10,151 bases of DNA from positions 1 to 10,151 of the forward strand of contig CATVZP010000072.1 of NCBI GenBank assembly GCA_958348565.1, written 5' to 3'. This DNA comes from an uncultured Collinsella sp. GTDB taxonomy: Bacteria > Actinomycetota > Coriobacteriia > Coriobacteriales > Coriobacteriaceae. The translations under genes were made by a program, and so were the position numbers. Positions 1-5,404 of the stretch are shown here, piece after piece (positions within the stretch are counted from its first letter, which is position 1; each line of letters opens with the position of its first letter). The notes beneath the pieces were generated by a model, which was not told the origin of the DNA, did no database searches, and worked only from the letters and a program-made list of their open reading frames with translations.

Positions 1-36
1 CGCTGGGCTTTAGGTCGAAACCGATAGGAGACACGT

Positions 37-843
37 ATGTCCGGACACTCTAAGTGGGCCACAACCAAGCATCGTAAGGGCGCGCAGGACGCCAAGCGTT
101 CCGCCCTCTTCTCCAAGCTCAGCCGCAACATCACCGTTGCTGCCCGTCTCGGCGGTGACCCGCTGCCCGAGAACAACGCCAGCCTCGCCGCTGCCGTCGC
201 TAAGGCCAAGGCTCAGTCCATGCCTAAGGACAAGATCAAGTCCGCTATCGATAAGGCCTTTGGTTCGGGTGCCGACGCCGCCGTCTACGAGAACATCGTG
301 TACGAGGGCTACGGTCCCGCCGGTGTCGCCGTCTACGTCGACTGCCTGACCGACAACCGCAACCGTACCGCCGCTGATGTCCGTTCCGCCTTTTCCCACG
401 CTGGTGGCAACCTGGGCACCTCCGGCTCCGTCGCCTTCCAGTTTGAGCGCAAGGGCCAGATCGTCGTCGCCAAGGAGATCTTGGACGAGAACGCCAAGAA
501 GGAGACCATGATCGCCAACGGTGCTGCCGGTGACGAGGATGAGTTCATGATGGCCATCGCCGAGGCCGGTGGCGAGGACTACGAGGACGCCGGCGAGGAG
601 TGGATCGTCTGGACTACTGCCAACGAGGTCATGGCTGTCTCCAAGGCGCTCGAGGAGCAGGGCGTCCAGGTCAAGGGCTCCGAGACCACCATGGTCCCGA
701 CCACCCCGACCGAGGTCTCCGGTGCCGACGCCAAGAAGGTTCAGCGCCTCATCGACCGTCTTGAGGAGCTCGACGACGTCCAGGACGTCTACAGCACCAT
801 GGACATGACCGACGAGGTCATCGCTGCCCTCGAGGAGGAGTAG
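37..843 (+). CDS. yebC: YebC/PmpR/TACO1-family DNA-binding regulator or translation factor
   Basis: The 268-residue product opens with MSGHSKWATTKHRK, the hallmark N-terminus of the YebC/TACO1 family, followed by the KxxLFSKLSRNI helix (residues 20-32), the MPKDKIKSAIDKA segment (62-74) and the YEGYGPAGVAVYVDCLTDNRNRT core (89-111). The C-terminal domain ends with the usual MVP...LIDRLEELDDVQDVY segment (219-252). Family members bind DNA as regulators in some bacteria; mitochondrial TACO1 and some bacterial homologues act in translation, helping ribosomes through difficult sequences. Which role applies here cannot be read from sequence. AGGAG lies 6 nt before the ATG, which supports this start. 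The protein is roughly 20 residues longer than common homologues; the extra part is an acidic, Lys-rich insertion near residues 145-168 in the second domain. The gene stands alone, closed by the terminator at 913-955. Confidence 0.96.
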   Translation: MSGHSKWATTKHRKGAQDAKRSALFSKLSRNITVAARLGGDPLPENNASLAAAVAKAKAQSMPKDKIKSAIDKAFGSGADAAVYENIVYEGYGPAGVAVYVDCLTDNRNRTAADVRSAFSHAGGNLGTSGSVAFQFERKGQIVVAKEILDENAKKETMIANGAAGDEDEFMMAIAEAGGEDYEDAGEEWIVWTTANEVMAVSKALEEQGVQVKGSETTMVPTTPTEVSGADAKKVQRLIDRLEELDDVQDVYSTMDMTDEVIAALEEE

Positions 844-848
844 CGCCC

Positions 849-866
849 GCACGGATTGAGCCGTGC
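849..866 (+). other. Small hairpin in the 3' UTR of yebC
   Basis: GCACGG and CCGTGC form a perfect 6-bp stem around a 6-nt loop, starting 6 nt after the yebC stop. No U-run follows, so it is not a terminator by itself. It could protect the 3' end of the mRNA or be chance. Confidence 0.35.
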
Positions 867-912
867 ATATCTGGGCATAATGAAGCGAGCATGCAAGCCT
901 CGTGGAATAGAT

Positions 913-955
913 GAGCCGGATCCGCGTGCAATGAGGCACCGGACCCGGCTCTTTT
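913..955 (+). terminator. Rho-independent terminator of yebC
   Basis: A long stem begins GAGCCGG and closes with CCGGCTC. It continues inward through TCCG/CGGA and GTGC/GCAC with one A-C mismatch and one bulged C, around a 6-nt loop, and is followed directly by TTTT. This is a canonical intrinsic terminator placed 70 nt after the yebC stop. Its U-tract overlaps the first T of the next gene's TATAAT. Confidence 0.85.
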
Positions 956-960
956 ATAAT
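955..960 (+). promoter_or_regulatory. Candidate -10 element for the amaP-DUF2273-asp23 operon
   Basis: A perfect TATAAT begins on the last T of the preceding terminator's T-run and lies 50 nt before the AmaP-like start. I see no good -35 at 16-18 nt upstream, because that stretch is the terminator stem. The promoter, if real, may rely on an activator, on the strong -10 alone, or on another sigma factor. The expected start of transcription is near 967. Confidence 0.55.
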
Positions 961-961
961 G

Positions 962-979
962 ATGCGAATCGTTTTGCAT
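962..979. promoter_or_regulatory. Candidate operator: near-perfect inverted repeat just after the -10
   Basis: ATGCGAA and TTTGCAT are inverted around TCGT, with a single G-T difference between arms. It covers the predicted transcription start of the operon, a typical position for a repressor site. No regulator can be named from sequence. Confidence 0.35.
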
Positions 980-1010
980 TCCTTGGATCGAGATTTGAAG
1001 GGAGCGCCGC

Positions 1011-1556
1011 ATGCGCGTGCTCAAACGAGCCCTGGCGATCGTGTATCTTGTCGCCGCCGTTGTGGCGCTGGGTACGTTGGTCTGCCAGTTTTGGGGGCCA
1101 TATACCTATCGCTTTATGCTGCTGATGCGCGATCCGCTGCCTCGCATCGTTGTTACGGCGTGCGGCGGTGTCGTGGCGCTCGGCGTGCTCGTGTGTTTCT
1201 TCCGCCTGATGTTTGCTCGTCGCGAGCCGTCCTGCGTGCATCCGGCGGGGGAGCGTAATATCGAGGTCACGCTCGCTGCCCTCTCCTCGTGTGCTCGCAC
1301 CGCGGCAGAGCGCGACGACCGCGTGATGGTCGAGCATGTCGAGGCGCGCGTGCAGGGCTCCGACGAATCGCGCGTCCGTTTTAAGGTCGACGCCATCGCG
1401 CTCGACGACCGGGATGTGGCCTCCCTTGCGGCCGCGATGCAGCAACGTATCGAGGAGGCCTGCGACACCATGCTCGGCACGCCGGGCACGACTGCGCGCG
1501 TCCGTTTTTTGCCGTCCAAGACTACCGTCCAGACCGTGGAGGTTTCCGGTGAGTGA
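1011..1556 (+). CDS. AmaP-like alkaline shock response membrane anchor protein
   Basis: The product has 181 residues. Two hydrophobic helices (about 5-28 and 46-68) sit in an N-terminal hairpin, followed by a soluble C-terminal domain (about 82-178) rich in alternating charged and hydrophobic strands. AmaP proteins of Gram-positive bacteria have this plan and tether Asp23 to the membrane. Sequence similarity to the family is not obvious by eye; the call rests on topology and on the conserved order AmaP-DUF2273-Asp23. AAGGGAG lies 6 nt before the ATG and supports the start. The 3' end overlaps the next gene by 8 nt, implying translational coupling. Upstream lie a TATAAT and an inverted repeat that may control the whole operon. 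Alternative: an unrelated two-helix membrane protein, which the context makes unlikely. Confidence 0.78.
   Translation: MRVLKRALAIVYLVAAVVALGTLVCQFWGPYTYRFMLLMRDPLPRIVVTACGGVVALGVLVCFFRLMFARREPSCVHPAGERNIEVTLAALSSCARTAAERDDRVMVEHVEARVQGSDESRVRFKVDAIALDDRDVASLAAAMQQRIEEACDTMLGTPGTTARVRFLPSKTTVQTVEVSGE
1538..1542 (+). promoter_or_regulatory. Ribosome binding site that fixes the GTG start of the DUF2273 gene
   Basis: GGAGG sits inside the end of the AmaP-like gene, 6 nt before the GTG at 1549. No ATG with comparable spacing exists in that frame, so this site decides the start. Confidence 0.7.
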
Positions 1557-1926
1557 TACCAATCAAGACAAGACCGTCCGCACTCCGCGCCTGACTATCG
1601 ATCAGAGCGCTGCGCCGGCTAGCGAGGTCGTCGATCCCAAGGTGGAGGGTACCGAGTCGCATGACGCGGTCGCCAATGATTTTGATGAGGCCATGGGTCT
1701 CATCAAGGGTACGGGGGCAGCCATCTGGAGCTATGCCGTCCGTCATCCCAATACCACGCTTGGAGCCGTCGCTGGTTTTGTGCTCGCCGTACTGGTGCTC
1801 ACGCTCGGCCTGTGGGATACGCTCGTCATCGCTTTCTTTGTGCTGATCGGCGCCGTAATTGGCCAGATCCGCGACGGCGAGAACGGAATCGTCAACTTCT
1901 TCGGCCGTCTGTTTAGCGGCCGCTAG
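1549..1926 (+). CDS. DUF2273-family small membrane protein of the Asp23 operon
   Basis: Starting at the GTG at 1549, the product has 125 residues. The reading frame stays open upstream to an ATG at 1336, but that start would lie deep within the AmaP-like gene. Residues 1-60 are hydrophilic and probably disordered. They are followed by HPNTTLGAVAGF and two membrane helices (about 69-88 and 90-108), then GQIRDGENG and a short amphipathic tail ending FFGRLFSGR. The two-helix hairpin with a G-x-I-R-D-G turn matches DUF2273 proteins, which are encoded next to asp23 and amaP in many Gram-positives. Typical family members are much shorter because they lack the N-terminal tail. The start overlaps the previous stop by 8 nt, and the Asp23 gene follows after 44 nt. 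A role in the membrane-bound Asp23 complex is inferred from context. Confidence 0.82.
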   Translation: MSDTNQDKTVRTPRLTIDQSAAPASEVVDPKVEGTESHDAVANDFDEAMGLIKGTGAAIWSYAVRHPNTTLGAVAGFVLAVLVLTLGLWDTLVIAFFVLIGAVIGQIRDGENGIVNFFGRLFSGR

Positions 1927-1970
1927 CATGTATTCGACCGCCGCGTGTGCGGTGGGCATAAGGAGGAACC

Positions 1971-2492
1971 ATGGCTTTTAACACGAAGGTCGATGTGGCC
2001 GATACCGAGCCCGAGGCAGACGAGACCGTCGCCGCCGAGGCCGAGGACGTAACGCTCGAGGACGAGGCTCTCGTCGAGGCCGAGCCCGCCGACGATGCGG
2101 ACGAGGATGATGAGGAAGCGGACGAGTCCGAGGATTCGCTGACCTATTCCAACGGCGTGATCGAGAAGATCGTCGCCATGGCCACCCGCGAGGTGCCGCA
2201 CGTCCTAGGCATGAAGGGCAACCTCATGCACTTTGTGCAGGAGCAGTTTGGTGCCGAGAACCTGACCAAGGGCGTGACGGTCGAGGTCACCGATGACAAC
2301 CGCGTGGTCGTCAACATTTCCGTCATTATCGAGTACGGCGCCTATGCGCCCGCGATTTTCGACGACGTTAAGGCGCGCGTGACCGAGCGTCTGGCTGCGA
2401 TGACCGGCCTTGAGGTGGCAGGCGTCAACCTGCGCATCGAGGACGTCATCACCCCCGAGGAGTATGAGCACCGCACCAACCAGCACGAGTAA
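1971..2492 (+). CDS. Asp23/Gls24-family envelope stress response protein
   Basis: The product has 173 residues. Residues 1-57 are a strongly acidic low-complexity tail made mostly of Asp, Glu, Ala and Val. Residues 58-160 form the Asp23/Gls24 domain: TYSNGVIEKIVAMATREVPHV, then GVTVEVTDDNRVVVNISVIIEYG, then a helix ending in TGLEVAGVNLRIEDVI, all typical of the family. Asp23 proteins are abundant cytosolic proteins that coat the membrane through AmaP and protect against envelope and alkaline stress in Staphylococcus and related bacteria. AAGGAGG, 4 nt before the ATG, is a near-ideal ribosome binding site, fitting high expression. It is the last gene of the AmaP-DUF2273-Asp23 operon and is followed by two hairpins. 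The acidic tail is unusual compared with the classic short-headed Asp23. Confidence 0.93.
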   Translation: MAFNTKVDVADTEPEADETVAAEAEDVTLEDEALVEAEPADDADEDDEEADESEDSLTYSNGVIEKIVAMATREVPHVLGMKGNLMHFVQEQFGAENLTKGVTVEVTDDNRVVVNISVIIEYGAYAPAIFDDVKARVTERLAAMTGLEVAGVNLRIEDVITPEEYEHRTNQHE

Positions 2493-2533
2493 CCTACCAA
2501 AAAGGGACAGGTTTGTTTTGGCAGGTTTTATCT
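2492..2533 (+). repeat. Hairpin with a GGGACAGG loop; terminator-like and possibly a dispersed element
   Basis: ACCTACCAAAA (2492-2502) and TTTTGGCAGGT (2516-2526) pair over 11 positions with one A-C mismatch, around a 13-nt loop containing GGGACAGG. TTTATCT follows, so it can act as a terminator for the Asp23 operon. Read on the minus strand, the mismatch becomes a G-U wobble, so the RNA pairs fully. The GGGACAGG-T-rich sequence resembles short palindromic repeats linked to REP-associated transposases in other bacteria; that link is only inferred. Confidence 0.5.
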
Positions 2534-2544
2534 GCGAAAACGTT

Positions 2545-2588
2545 AAACGGCCGACCGCGCAAGCAAAAGCGTGGCCGGCCGTTTCTGT
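2545..2588 (+). terminator. Second terminator-like hairpin after the Asp23 operon
   Basis: AAACGGCCGACCGCGC (2545-2560) and GCGTGGCCGGCCGTTT (2569-2584) pair over 16 positions with one A-C mismatch and one G-T wobble, around an 8-nt loop. The stem ends in TTT followed by CTGT. It carries A's on one side and T's on the other, as bidirectional terminators do. It separates the Asp23 operon from the YitT gene. Confidence 0.7.
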
Positions 2589-2698
2589 ACGCTCCCGATG
2601 TAGTCATACCGCTCGTCTAACTAAGGGTTGCAATCCCCACGTTCCGCGTTACCCTAATGAGCGCATTGTTTCCAAATTGTTAACGAGGGGTTGCCGTA

Positions 2699-3721
2699 AT
2701 GGCTGACGAGCACGAAACAGAAAGCCAGGCATGGGCGATTGAGGCTGCCGCGGCAGAGGCGGCATCGCGAGCTGCCGAGGAGCTACATCGTCCTCCCGTG
2801 GTGCCGATGGAGCGCGTGGTTGATCGCACCGATATCGAGCGCGGCGAGCGTGCCGGCCAAAAGCGTAGCCAGGAGCCAGGTTTCCCGCGCTTTTTCGCCG
2901 AGCTCAATCTGGGTCTGATTCTTACGGCCTTTGCCATCGTTGCGTTTAAAACCCCTAATCACTTTGCTTTTGGCGGCACCTCGGGCGTGTCGGTTATTCT
3001 GTCCACGCTGTTCCCGACCCTGCCCGTCGGCGTCTTTATGTGGATTATCAACGCGGTTCTCGTCGTCTTGGGCTTTATCTTTTTGGAGCGCAAGGCAATT
3101 CTGTGGAGTGTCTTCGCCTCGTTTGCGCTGTCCGCCTATGTTTCGCTTTTCGAGCTCTTTATCCCGACCAGTGTCTCGATGACGGGCGATATGTGGCTCG
3201 ACCTGTGCTTTGCCGTGATTCTGCCGGCGCTCGGCAGCGCCATCGTCTTTGATATCGGCGCCTCGACGGGCGGCACGGACATCCTCGCTATGATCCTCAA
3301 ACGCCGTACCACACTCGAGATTGGTCGCGCGCTGTTGCTGGTCGATATCGGCATCGTGACCATCGCGGCCTTTTTGTATGGTCCGCGTATCGGTCTGTAT
3401 TGCGTGCTCGGCCTGTTTGCCAAGACGCTTGTGGTCGACAAGGCCATCGAGAGCATTCATCTTCGTAAGGTCTGCACGATCATTTGTTCCGAGCCCCTTA
3501 AGGTCGAGGAGTTTATCGTCAAGCATCTCAACCGCACGGCGACCATCAGTCGCGGCTACGGTGCCTTCTCGGGCAAGTGCGTGACGGTGATCATGAGCGT
3601 GCTGAGCCGTCGCGAGGCCGTGCAGCTGCGCCGTTATGCGCGCGAGGTCGATCCGGGTGCCTTTATCACGATCGTCGACAGCTCCGAGATCGTCGGCAAG
3701 GGTTTCCGCGGAACGAACTAA
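2699..3721 (+). CDS. YitT family membrane protein with C-terminal DUF2179 domain
   Basis: The product has 340 residues. Residues 1-62 are hydrophilic: Ala/Glu-rich, then Arg-rich. From about 65 to 245 there are roughly five to six membrane helices with the family's Gly motifs FGGTSGVSVI (91-100) and GGTDILAMIL (191-200). Residues about 255-335 form the soluble DUF2179 domain, containing HLRKVCTIICSEPLKVEEFI, the ISRGYGAFSGK turn and the final FITIVDSSEIVGKGF. YitT proteins are widespread Gram-positive membrane proteins of poorly known function. GAGGGG lies 8 nt before the ATG and supports this start. The N-terminal tail is longer than in typical members of roughly 280-290 residues; an internal ATG at residue 37 would still leave an extension. 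The gene appears monocistronic, lying between the hairpin at 2545-2588 and a 150-nt gap. Confidence 0.93.
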   Translation: MADEHETESQAWAIEAAAAEAASRAAEELHRPPVVPMERVVDRTDIERGERAGQKRSQEPGFPRFFAELNLGLILTAFAIVAFKTPNHFAFGGTSGVSVILSTLFPTLPVGVFMWIINAVLVVLGFIFLERKAILWSVFASFALSAYVSLFELFIPTSVSMTGDMWLDLCFAVILPALGSAIVFDIGASTGGTDILAMILKRRTTLEIGRALLLVDIGIVTIAAFLYGPRIGLYCVLGLFAKTLVVDKAIESIHLRKVCTIICSEPLKVEEFIVKHLNRTATISRGYGAFSGKCVTVIMSVLSRREAVQLRRYAREVDPGAFITIVDSSEIVGKGFRGTN

Positions 3722-3804
3722 CGCGGACGCACTCATCAAACAATCGAAAAGCGCCTCGCGCGTTGCAAATACGTCATCTAAGAGTATTTGTCCCCACATT
3801 GGGC

Positions 3805-3810
3805 GATAAT
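3805..3810 (+). promoter_or_regulatory. Candidate -10 element upstream of the first zinc-ribbon gene
   Basis: GATAAT matches the -10 consensus at five of six positions and lies 62 nt before the chosen ATG. No convincing -35 is visible at standard spacing. The 150-nt gap after the YitT gene shows no clear terminator, so some read-through from YitT is possible. Confidence 0.3.
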
Positions 3811-3871
3811 GATGCCAATGACATCGTTTGCGATCCAGGTGATTCGCTCTAGATACGAAGGGATGATTTCG

Positions 3872-5209
3872 ATGTTCTGTTCGCAGTGTGGCGCCCCCAT
3901 GGGCGATAACGACAAGTTCTGCGGCGTGTGTGGTGCCCCCAATGCCGGTGCTGCAGCTTCCGCCCCTCAGGGTCAGCCTCAGCCTCAGCAGTTTGTTCCT
4001 CAACCTGTCGCGAACGCGTCCAAGGGCTGCACGGCTCAGGCGTTTGAGGATATGACCAAGACTCCGGGCGTGCTGCAGCGCGTGTGCCAGATTGCCTTTT
4101 TGCCGGCGCTTATCTGTGTCGTGTCGGTACTCGTGCTGTTCATCCCCGTTATCGGCGGTATTGCGGCTGCCATCGGCTTTTTGGCTGCCTACGTGGCGAG
4201 CGTGTGCGGTTCGGGCTTTGGCATCGAGTGGGGTCGCGACCTGTCGCTTAAGATCGATGACGGCATGGGTCGTCCGTTGATGCGTTCCACGTCGTTTGGT
4301 CTCGGAATCTTTTCGAGCGTTATTTCGGTCGTGCTCGAGGTTATCGCTGCCATTCCCATTATCGGTGTAGTGCTTTCGCTGGTGGAGGGCGTGGTAATTG
4401 GCGCCGCGGGCTCGTATTCTTATTACGGCTCTTATGCGCTCGAGGCTGCGCTGTTTGGCTCGCTTGGCCTGCTTGTCCTGGCGCTAATTGCCTCGGCGAT
4501 TCTGGGTGTCTTCTTTAAGATGTTCGCCGACATTGCCGTGATGCACTTTGCGGTGACCGGGCGCGTCGAGAGCGCGTTTTCGCTCGATAAGGTCTGGGCG
4601 GCCTTTAAGCACAACAAGACCAAGCTGTTCTGTGCTTCGTTCCTTCCCGAGTTTTTGACGGGCCTGGTTTCCAACGCCATTACGTGGATCTTGACAGCTG
4701 TCTTTGGTGCCATCGCCGGAATTGGCGCGTACGGCTATTACTATCGCCCCACGGGTATCGAGGCGATTGTTACCGCCGGTGGTGTCACGCTCGTATTGTT
4801 CCTGGTGCTGATTGCATTCGTCACGGTGTTCCTTACGGTCTTTGGCAAGATGCTCAAGCACCGTGCCGTTGGCTATTGGGCTGCACGTTATGCAAGCGAA
4901 TGGGCCGATGAGGACAAGGACGACGTTTTGACTTTTGTGCTCCCGGGTGAGAAGAAGCCTGCTCCTGCGGGATTCAATCCCACGGCAGCCACTGGTGCTG
5001 CGCCTGCCCCGGCGCCCGCGCCTGCACCTGCCCCGGCACCCGCGCCTGCCCCTGCCCCGGCACCCGCGCCTGCCCCTGCCCCGGCACCTGCTCCTGTCCC
5101 CGCACCGGCGTCCGAGGCGACGCCTGCGGAGCCCGATTGGGATGCCGTTGCCACGCCGGCGGATGAGCCGGGCGATAATCCTGCTGCCGAAAACAATCAA
5201 ACCGAATAG
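3872..5209 (+). CDS. Zinc-ribbon multi-pass membrane protein (DUF4013-like) with Pro-Ala tail
   Basis: The frame is open from 3788, but I choose the ATG at 3872. GAAGGG lies 9 nt upstream, and the product then begins MFCSQCG, matching the start of the neighbouring zinc-ribbon protein. Length is 445 residues. Cys3, Cys6, Cys17 and Cys20 form a zinc ribbon. A Gln/Pro linker follows (31-50), then a membrane region (about 70-330) with around six hydrophobic stretches. The segment FAVTGRVESAFSLDKVWAAF (226-245) recalls DUF4013 proteins; that match is tentative. The tail has an uninterrupted Pro-Ala alternation (about 377-413), broken once by Val, then an acidic end. It is encoded partly by a 24-bp tandem repeat. 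A strong terminator follows at 5217-5254. The zinc ribbon probably faces the cytoplasm and may bind a partner or RNA/DNA; function is unknown. Confidence 0.85.
   Translation: MFCSQCGAPMGDNDKFCGVCGAPNAGAAASAPQGQPQPQQFVPQPVANASKGCTAQAFEDMTKTPGVLQRVCQIAFLPALICVVSVLVLFIPVIGGIAAAIGFLAAYVASVCGSGFGIEWGRDLSLKIDDGMGRPLMRSTSFGLGIFSSVISVVLEVIAAIPIIGVVLSLVEGVVIGAAGSYSYYGSYALEAALFGSLGLLVLALIASAILGVFFKMFADIAVMHFAVTGRVESAFSLDKVWAAFKHNKTKLFCASFLPEFLTGLVSNAITWILTAVFGAIAGIGAYGYYYRPTGIEAIVTAGGVTLVLFLVLIAFVTVFLTVFGKMLKHRAVGYWAARYASEWADEDKDDVLTFVLPGEKKPAPAGFNPTAATGAAPAPAPAPAPAPAPAPAPAPAPAPAPAPAPAPVPAPASEATPAEPDWDAVATPADEPGDNPAAENNQTE
5000..5089 (+). repeat. 24-bp tandem repeat coding for the Pro-Ala tail
   Basis: A partial unit at 5000-5017 is followed by three 24-bp units (5018-5041, 5042-5065, 5066-5089), each beginning GCGCCTGC and containing CCCCGGCAC. 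The units differ by single bases only. Because 24 is a multiple of three, gain or loss of units keeps the frame and simply changes the length of the Pro-Ala tail by 8 residues. Confidence 0.85.
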
Positions 5210-5216
5210 CCGGTCG

Positions 5217-5254
5217 AGGCGCCCTGGGCAACTGAGCCCGGGGTGCCTTTTTCT
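5217..5254 (+). terminator. Rho-independent terminator after the first zinc-ribbon gene
   Basis: AGGCGCCCTGGGC (5217-5229) and GCCCGGGGTGCCT (5236-5248) pair across 13 positions, two of them G-U, around the loop AACTGA. The run TTTTTCT follows immediately. It lies 7 nt after the stop codon. Confidence 0.92.
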
Positions 5255-5317
5255 ACTGCGAAAGCAAGAAAATGCCTGGGAAAACGGTTGCAGCAAAATT
5301 TCTCGGAAATTGGTCAA

Positions 5318-5329
5318 TGTTGCGCAACA
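5318..5329. promoter_or_regulatory. Perfect 12-bp palindrome, candidate operator
   Basis: TGTTGCGCAACA is a perfect palindrome, 75 nt upstream of the second zinc-ribbon start and downstream of the previous terminator, so within the likely promoter region. It has the size of a dimeric helix-turn-helix binding site. I could not place a convincing -35/-10 pair around it. Confidence 0.4.
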
Positions 5330-5370
5330 ACGTCGCGGCTATTGTTGAGAACGTAGACGTGTAAGGTTTG

Positions 5371-5387
5371 AAGGCGTGCGACGCCTT
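5371..5387 (+). promoter_or_regulatory. Perfect hairpin in the leader of the second zinc-ribbon gene
   Basis: AAGGCGT and ACGCCTT are perfect inverted arms around GCG. The hairpin ends 5 nt before the AAGGAG ribosome binding site of the gene at 5405. It could influence ribosome access in mRNA, or be an operator in DNA. Confidence 0.4.
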
Positions 5388-5404
5388 AGGAAAAGGAGAA
5401 GCTC

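Noticed and set aside
10..939. Long minus-strand open frame opposite yebC
   Set aside because: The product is a Gly/Val/Leu/Asp-rich low-complexity mirror of a GC-rich gene, has no family motifs, and the plus-strand gene is certain.
856..1125. Small plus-strand open frame across the yebC terminator
   Set aside because: It crosses a strong terminator and the promoter, has no ribosome binding site and no recognisable product.
2624..2640. tRNA T-arm-like sequence (GGGTTGCAATCCC)
   Set aside because: It resembles GGGTTCGAATCCC, but the invariant TTCGA core is altered and no acceptor, D or anticodon arm can be folded around it.
3798..3912. Repeated GGGCGATAA(T/C) upstream of and inside the first zinc-ribbon gene
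   Set aside because: Two 9-10 bp matches about 100 bp apart are likely chance; the second is coding (MGDND).
2783..4003. 406-codon minus-strand open frame opposite the YitT gene
   Set aside because: It is antisense to a well-supported membrane protein, lacks a ribosome binding site and has composition typical of a reverse-frame shadow (His/Arg/Asp-rich).
5000..5110. CRISPR-like or minisatellite array
   Set aside because: The repeats are contiguous, in frame and have no spacers; they encode Pro-Ala dipeptides.
4888..5196. Minus-strand frame coding for a long Gly-Ala run
   Set aside because: It is simply the reverse complement of the Pro-Ala repeat; no start signal or conserved domain supports it.
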